Shown here: positions 10,192-15,948 of the stretch, piece after piece
Numbering within the stretch: the stretch's first letter is position 1
How the letters are laid out: every line of letters begins with the position of its first letter
Origin: Monoraphidium neglectum
Taxonomy: Eukaryota; Chlorophyta; Chlorophyceae; Sphaeropleales; Selenastraceae
Reading direction: 5' to 3'
Assembly: GCF_000611645.1 (NCBI RefSeq)
Contig: NW_014012430.1
Location: forward strand, 1 to 15,948
DNA length: 15,948 nt
Notes under the pieces: model-generated
What the model saw: only the letters and a program-made list of their open reading frames with translations
What the model was told of the DNA's origin: nothing
Databases searched by the model: none
Position numbers and translations under genes: made by a program

Positions 10192-11112
10192 CCCCGCCAG
10201 CTGAGCTGTCGTTTTATTGACCGGCGACGGGGGACCAAGCACTGAGTTCTTATCAAGCTGCTTCCGTATGGCGGGCACAGCACCGCTTCAATAACTTTGG
10301 GTATTGCGGGAGCCGCAGGGGCCTTGGACTGCTTGCTGCCTGTTTTGTTGTGTTGCATTGTGCCAGGTTTTTTTTTGGGGGGGGCGCCCAAATCATTGCT
10401 TTGGTTTGTTGCAAGCAGATGCTAAAAGCTGTGGGGCCCTTCAGGCTGTGCACAGCCTCGCATGAGGGGTCGGTTCGCCCCCTGCGTGCGTGTTGCAGCT
10501 GTGCCGAGTTGCGGCAGGATCGCGCAGGGGGCTTTGCCACGAAATGGGGCCTTGCAGCAACAGTGGGGCGCTGTCAGCTCCTACGCGAATACGCACTCTG
10601 TGTTGCCATATCTCCTACTCAGTTCTCTGTGCCTGGACAGCGCGTTGGGCGCTGCGGCGTTCTAGATGCCGCACCGTGCCCATACCCGGAGTCGTCGTCG
10701 CCTCGCCATCACCCCACTTGCGGGCCAGGCTTGCACTCAGGGCGCTTATGCACAGCTCGCACTGTTTGAGTGACGTGTCGCATGCTTAGCACGTGTTGAT
10801 ATACACTTTTTGTTGTGGGCCTTGCCCTCCCAACCCTTGCATGGCCTATACAAACCAGCACATAATTCTGAGCTCATTGTATCTTGGCACTGTTCAAGGT
10901 GGTAAGCCTCGACCTCAACGACTGGCCTTGTCTCACACGCTCGCAGGCCGTCATCCAGCACAGCAAAGCAGCAGGGATTACATGTGCATGCCCCGGGGAT
11001 GATTGCAGGTTGTCAAAATTTGAGCGTTGCGTGCAAGTCACATGGATCTGAGGCCCGGCTGGCTGAATCGCAGCCAGGTCGCAGATCAAGTCACATCAGA
11101 TCACAGGTCAGA
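10192..11112. other. Convergent intergenic region
   Basis: The 921 bases lie between the 3' ends of the Cys-rich gene (+) and the peroxidase gene (-). They hold a T9G8 homopolymer junction at about 10368-10384 and a TTACA (TGTAA on the minus strand) at 10978-10982. I found no TGTAA on the plus strand for the Cys-rich gene, so its true 3' end may differ from the model. A few Cys-containing open stretches occur around 10640-10765 but do not resemble the modules closely enough to call exons. Confidence 0.55.
10978..10982 (-). promoter_or_regulatory. TGTAA polyadenylation signal of the peroxidase gene
   Basis: TTACA on the plus strand reads TGTAA in the sense of the peroxidase gene and lies 130 bases beyond its stop codon (11113-11115). 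Position and motif fit a chlorophycean poly(A) signal. Confidence 0.5.
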
Positions 11113-11517
11113 TCACGCGGCCAGCAGCTCCTTGATCTTGGGCTCGATGGCCGCGGGGTCTGCGGCGCTGCGCGCCACCACGTTGCCGTTCTTGTCCACG
11201 ATGAACTTGGCCCTGGAAGGGCGGTGGGCAGAATGAGGGGCGGGGGCATGTGAGCCGGGGAGCTGCGAGTTGGGAGGCGCGCTGCGGCGCGGGCAGCGTT
11301 CCAGACCACATCCTGAACAGCACCCCAAGGGGGTCCCCATCCAGGGCGTTTGCTGCGCGCGCCCGCAGCATAGCGGGAGATTGGCCGCCTGGCAAACATC
11401 ACTGAAATGCCCCCGCCCTCCACGCTCCCCCCATCAACTCCACCTTCCAATACGATGACGCCCCCTCGACTCGCCCCTCTCCCTCCCTACGCACTTACAT
11501 GCCCACTGATGCACACA

Positions 11518-11553
<36 letters not shown>

Positions 11554-11592
11554 CACACGCACGCACGCACACACACATACACGCTCGCGCAT

Positions 11593-11649
<57 letters not shown>

Positions 11650-12046
11650 CTTTCACCTGAAGTTCCAGTCGACGTCGCCGTCGCAGCCTGCGCAGGCCCC
11701 CTTGAGGTACTGCCACACGGGGTGGGTGGACGGCCCGTTCACGTCAACCTTCTCCCTGGGGGGAGGAAAGGGATGGCGGGGCGGGGCCCGGAGATGGTCA
11801 GGGGCGGCGCCACGAGTGGTTGAGGGCAGTCTGCAGGGTCCACGGGTGCGGGGAAAAAGCGTGGGCAGAAGTGACGTGGCTTGCAATGGCAGGTGTCGTG
11901 CGGGGCGCATAGAGGGTGGGTGGGTGTGGTGGTGGTGGTGGGGTGTGTGTGTGCCGCCGCTCACATCATCTGGAACTTGACGCCGTACTTGGTGTCAACA
12001 AACCTGCGGGGTGGAGGGGTTGAGGCCGCGCGAGACAGTCAGGTCG

Positions 12047-12119
<73 letters not shown>

Positions 12120-13290
12120 CGTATGCAATTGTGTGCACGCGTGGGCGTGCATGCAAGCACAAGGCCATGTGTACATCAGGGGCGAACTGGCACAGGCCGG
12201 CACACCTGCCCATCACCGATCCCCCCCATCGCCCGATCCCAAGAGTACAGGCTGGGCACGGCCTTCGCTTCTGCTGCCCCGCCTCGGCGCCCCCGAAAGC
12301 CTCACTTGCGGATCTGATCGGGGCTGCCGGACTCCTGGCGGCCAAACTGGTTGCAGGGGAACGCCACCACCTCCAGACCCTGTTGCATTTTAATTGGAGC
12401 GAAGGTAATTGGGTTTTGGGGTGAGGGGAGAGCGGGGGCCTGCCAACACCCGACAGCGATCACGCGCCAGGGCGGCGCCGCACTCTGGCGACGCCGCCGC
12501 ACTACACCTTCTCCGGTGCCGCTTGTGGGCGAAGCTGCATGCGTTCAGCCTCTTAATGAGCAGCCCCACAAACACATAAATCCATTTCCCCGCAATCTGT
12601 GTGTGCCCGTGTGATGACCAACCCCTCGCGTGTTCCGCTCCCTGTGCCCTGTACTGCCGCCCCTTCCCCCCCCTGGGCCCCCCCCTGTCACCTGGTCCTT
12701 GTATTTGTCGTACAGCTGGACCAGCTGGGTGTAGCTGCGGCACCACGGTGCGGGTGACAGGCGGGTGACAGAGGCCGGTGAGACAGTGATTGACGCGGAT
12801 GTACAGGAGGTGGGTGGCCACGACACCACCTTCCTTTGCTCAGCACATGATGTGATGTGACACCCCACCCAGCCAGGCATGCATGAGGGAACATTCGGGC
12901 CACATGTGCTGCCCGAACGCCCGCAGAGGCCACGCACTTGCTGTTTGTGAGGCCGCACGCGCAGGCCACGTTGGTGATGACCACCACCTTGCCCTTGAAG
13001 CTGTCAAAGGAGAACGCCTCGCCTGGAATATGTTGCGGTGGGGAGCATGCACAGCAGGGCGCCGAGCCATTGGGCGCTGCACTGACGGGCAGCTGTTTTG
13101 TCCATGTCCGCGGCGCCACACAGCGATGCGAGGTGGCGAGGACCCCCTGCCCCACCATTGCCGCACCTTCGAGCGTTTTGGCGCTGAGGCCGTAGAAGCC
13201 CGTGGATGCCATCACACGCACCGGACGACGGGTAGGGCGCGCAGACTGCACGAAGGCGGTGCGCTGGGCCTTGATAAGCGAAGACTGCAT
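11113..13290 (-). CDS. GPX: Glutathione peroxidase-like protein (GPX), probably plastid-targeted, 7 exons
   Basis: Proposed complement(join(11113..11212, 11657..11755, 11965..12003, 12306..12379, 12692..12734, 12938..13022, 13167..13290)). All introns are GT-AG and in phase, giving 187 residues, a usual length for a GPX with a transit peptide. The enzyme family reduces H2O2 and lipid hydroperoxides using thioredoxin or glutathione. The N-terminus ([13 protein letters not shown] through RPVRVMAS) lacks acidic residues and resembles a chloroplast transit peptide, though mitochondria are possible. Conserved blocks are [57 protein letters not shown] and DWNF. The catalytic tetrad would be Cys64, Gln99, Trp152 and Asn153, so this is a Cys rather than a selenocysteine form. 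The usual Ser two residues before the peroxidatic Cys is Cys62. The plant resolving Cys (Cys155 in poplar GPX5) is replaced by Asp112. A CAGC pair lies at 143-146. Confidence 0.95.
11517..11646. repeat. AC microsatellite in the last intron of the GPX gene
   Basis: About 130 bases of mostly AC dinucleotides, with ACGC, ACAT and CTCGCGC interruptions in the middle, lie in the intron 11213-11656. In the sense of the gene the tract is GT-rich and begins about 10 bases after the donor at 11657/11656. Confidence 0.95.
12049..12122. repeat. GT microsatellite with CG-rich end in a GPX intron
   Basis: A pure GT tract of about 57 bases runs into a GCGCGCG block in the intron 12004-12305. In the sense of the gene it is a CA repeat close to the 3' splice site. 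Alternating purine-pyrimidine over this length can adopt left-handed DNA. Confidence 0.95.
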
Positions 13291-13711
13291 TGCGAGTTTG
13301 ATCGGAATGCAGGGTGCACCGTATATCGTGGCCGTGCGAGTGCTGTATGTGAGCGGATACCAAGGAACTTGTGGTGTCGCCGTGCAGCTGACCGCTTCAT
13401 TGGCAGCTTCACACCGGCAGTGATCACCAGCGATCTAGTATCCCTTGATCACAGCGACATTATATACCCTCGTTACTGGTGCATCTCATCGCGCCTCTTG
13501 TATTCACGCACAGCCGTGATCACACTCGGGCGTCGCGCAGCACTGTGCTGCTGACTGCTGCTCTTTCTGGCACCAACATAAGCATAGCGAGTAGTCTGTC
13601 CGTGAGAGGTAGCGGTAGCACGGGCGGACAGCCGCACCAGCTGCAGCGGCAGCAGCACCTGCAGCAGGTGGACGCGCGCGCCGCACAGGCGCAAGCCGGC
13701 AGCGGGCCGCC
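13291..13711. promoter_or_regulatory. Divergent promoter region between GPX and PRPF6
   Basis: The 421 bases separate the start codons of the minus-strand peroxidase gene and the plus-strand PRPF6 gene, so both promoters and 5' UTRs must lie here unless 5' UTR introns are present. A TATATA at 13461-13466 lies about 245 bases before the PRPF6 ATG and could serve that gene. On the minus strand a weak GATATAC lies at about 13320-13327. The sequence from about 13620 to 13711 is CAG- and CGC-rich and probably 5' UTR. Confidence 0.55.
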
Positions 13712-14587
13712 ATGATCGGCAGGGCGCTGCCCACGGCGCCTGGGCAGAAGGTCGATTTCAACGCGCTCAAGGCGCCCTCCAACTATGTGCCCGGGCTGGG
13801 GCGTGGAGCCACGGGCTTCACCACCCGATCAGGTGCGGAGCAGCGCAGCGCTGCGCCACCCTTGCATGCTGCTCCGCTCCCATGCGGCGTTCAGACAACG
13901 GCTGCCCGCGGGCTGCATAGCTTCGCCGCCAGCCGCAGCTGCATACAGGCGCGGTGCACGCACGCATGAGGGCACGCACTCGCTGCGCTGCTCGGCGCCC
14001 TCATCAGCGAGCATGCAACGGCTCCTGTGCTCGTGCCACCAATGCCGCCCGTGCTCCCCCTTCAACTCCTCCCCCCTTCTTACCCCCAGATATCGGTCCT
14101 GCTCGTGGAGGTCCCACACCCGGCGACGGCGGAGGGGTGAGCCCTGTTTGGAGCACTGTTTGGAGCCACACGCCTGCTGCATGCATCGGCTGCGAGCGGC
14201 GTCGCCCTCTCCAGTACACCCGCGCCCCCGCGGCCCGCTGCCCTGGTGCCCAGACCCCGCCTCGACCCTCACCTGCCCATGCACACCCTCGCTCTCCCAC
14301 ATTTCCACTAACGCGCCCCCACAACACCTCATGCCACCCCTGAAAACTCCCCGAACCCCCCGCCGCCCCCAGGACAAGGATGGTGGCGACGACGAGCAGA
14401 AGTTTGACGCGTTCATGGGGGCGGACGCGGGCGTGTTTGCCGGGGGCGAGTACGACGAGGACGACCGGGAGGCTGACAGGATCTGGGAGGGCATTGATGA
14501 CCACATGGACGAGAGGAGGAGGGTGGGTGGGGGAGGGTCGTGGTTTTGTCTCGCGAGGGGCTCGCATGGACGGCTGCGAGTGTGTCG

Positions 14588-14625
<38 letters not shown>

Positions 14626-15948
14626 ATGTGTGTGTGTGTGTGCGTGCGAGAGAACGAGAGAGGAAGGGGGCGGGAGGGTGCGTCCGTGCGTGACAGTGTG
14701 TGTGGGCGGTGTCGTGTTGGGACAGGCGAGGGATGTGGGTGGACCTGTACCAGCAGCTGTGCTGCGAGGGTCTGCGTATGGTGCATGTGGCGCGGGTGTG
14801 TGCACTGATGTGTGAGTGTGTGAGTGTGCGTGAGCGTGTGCACCTGCGACTGTTGTGCTGCGTTGTGTGTGCGGCGGAGAGCGCAGCCCCGAGATGGAAA
14901 GTAACAGTGAACCGACGCCCCGGCGCCGCGAGCGGCGCGTCCCCTGGCGCGGCCCTCCCCCGCTGCCCCCGCCCCCCGGGGCGGACGCCGGCGGCGGGGG
15001 CCATGACAGCGCGCAGGGGGCCGCGCGCTGCCCGGCGCCGCGGGACGAGCGGGCGGCGGGGCCTGCTGTCATGGCGGGCCCCCCTGCCACACGTGTGGAC
15101 TTGAAAGCGGATCTGAGGGCGTCGCGCGGCTCTGTGGATTGCATCGTTGTTGTGACGCCTTGTCTGTTCACGCACCCCTGGTCGTTTGTCGCGGTGTTCA
15201 CCCGTCTCTGCTGCCTCTATTTTGTTAGCTCAAGGGCTAGCGGCTCTCCATATTCACTTTTCCTGCAAGAACTCTCCCTGGATCCGCTCTGACCATTGTC
15301 AATCCCCTCCCCCCCCCAACCCCCCCCCCCCAAAACACTGCAGGAGAAGCGTGAGGCACTGATGAAGGAGCGCATTGAGAAGTACCGCGCGGAGAACCCC
15401 AAAATCACGGAGCAGTTTGCGGATTTGAAACGACAGCTGGCGGAGGTGCGCCCGGCGCGATGGCGGGAGTGAAGGGCAGGGGGCCTGCTGGCGGACGCTG
15501 GCCAGGCCTGGGTATCAGCGTGGTGCCGCGCGGCGCGGCGCCGCCCAAGCTTTGCTTCTACACTGGCCGGCAGCTGTGCGGCGCCTGCATGCGAGCGCTC
15601 CCCGCACCTCAGCGGAATTTCTCACCCCGGGCTTCATCACCATCCCTCACATTGCCCCCACTGGGGCAGCGCTCAGATCATTGACACGTGCGCGCTGTTG
15701 CACCCCCTGCCCCAGGTCAAGGCGGAGGAGTGGGAGGCCATCCCTGATATCGGGGACTACACCATAAAGCGCCAGAAGCGCGAGACCTTCGCCCCCGCAC
15801 CAGACAGCCTGCTGGCGGCGGCCGCCGGCGCGGCGGGGGCGGCGGGCGGCAGCGCCGTGCCTATCGACGCCAACGGGCTGGCCACGCCCATGGGCACGGC
15901 CAGCACGGTGTCAAACCTCACAGACATTGGTGAGGGGTTTTGGGGGGG
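13712..15948 (+). CDS. PRPF6: Pre-mRNA-processing factor 6 (Prp6/STA1), 3' partial
   Basis: Proposed join: 13712..13832, 14090..14136, 14373..14522, 15344..15445, 15716..15929, continuing beyond the window; the last visible donor is GTGAGG at 15930. The 211 visible residues form the PRP1 N-terminal domain. Seen are [18 protein letters not shown] followed by DIGPAR, an acidic [12 protein letters not shown] segment, [48 protein letters not shown], and the family's later LTDIG. In human PRPF6, yeast Prp6 and plant STABILIZED1, HAT repeats follow and the protein bridges U5 and U4/U6 in the tri-snRNP in the nucleus. The start at 13712 (context GCCGCCATGA) gives a short leader like the human protein. 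No ubiquitin-like N-terminus as in Arabidopsis STA1 is seen, unless it lies in an upstream exon. An Ala/Gly run (about residues 174-187) is an algal-type insert. Confidence 0.93.
14588..14646. repeat. TG microsatellite in intron 3 of PRPF6
   Basis: A TG tract interrupted by GCGCGCG lies 66 bases after the donor at 14522/14523 in the 821-base intron 14523-15343, the longest intron in the window. The rest of that intron shows a second TG/TGAG-rich stretch at about 14805-14845 and ends with long C tracts (about 15306-15331) before the CAG acceptor. I see no gene inside it. Confidence 0.9.

Noticed and set aside
10350..10769. 139-codon plus-strand frame downstream of the Cys-rich gene
   Set aside because: It has some cysteines but no leader, module motif or convincing splice connection; it was left as intergenic.
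11517..11646. AC array as a telomere or CRISPR-like repeat
   Set aside because: It is a plain dinucleotide microsatellite inside an intron; there are no spacers and no TTTTAGGG-type units.
12938..13022. Selenocysteine (TGA) active site in the peroxidase
   Set aside because: The codon at the active position is TGC, so this is a cysteine enzyme.
13785..14693. 302-codon plus-strand frame overlapping PRPF6
   Set aside because: It passes through two introns; only the 14373-14522 part is conserved PRPF6 sequence, and it is used there as exon 3.
13829..15175. 448-codon minus-strand open frame
   Set aside because: It runs antisense across PRPF6 exons, introns and a TG microsatellite and has only low-complexity His/Thr/Arg content.

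Overview
This window looks like nuclear DNA of a chlorophycean green alga (Chlamydomonadales or Sphaeropleales type). The reasons are very GC-rich sequence, genes cut by many short GT-AG introns with C-rich polypyrimidine tracts, long CAG (polyGln) and AC/GT microsatellites, Gly/Ala/Pro/Gln-rich low-complexity inserts in proteins, and TGTAA, the chlorophyte polyadenylation motif, downstream of two stop codons. No bacterial operon layout, mobile element, CRISPR array or RNA gene was recognised. The class assignment is an inference; the eukaryotic spliced gene structure is seen directly. All exon models below were built by hand from splice-site motifs, reading phase and remembered family similarity. 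No alignment was run.

Layout. (1) 1-4451 (+): the 3' part of an RPGRIP1/RPGRIP1L-type ciliary transition-zone protein. Seven exons encode two C2 domains, a Gln-rich linker with two pure CAG tracts, and the C-terminal RPGR-interacting domain. (2) 4452-5233: intergenic, with a TGTAA signal for gene 1. (3) 5234-10191 (+): a 15-exon gene for a secreted, extremely Cys-rich protein of about 622 residues. Its middle consists of repeated two-exon modules with a 1-2-1 intron phase pattern. This is the least familiar and most interesting gene here. (4) 10192-11112: convergent intergenic region. (5) 11113-13290 (-): a complete 7-exon glutathione peroxidase-like gene (187 residues) with a probable chloroplast transit peptide. 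It has a C-x-C active site and lacks the usual plant-type resolving Cys. (6) 13291-13711: divergent promoter region. (7) 13712 to the right edge (+): the 5' part of PRPF6/Prp6 (STA1 in plants), the U4/U6.U5 tri-snRNP protein.

The four genes are functionally unrelated (cilium, cell surface or secretion, redox, splicing), as expected of an ordinary algal chromosome. The intergenic spaces are short and there is no sign of horizontal transfer. The candidates for something undescribed are the modular Cys-rich secreted protein and the unusual cysteine layout of the peroxidase.
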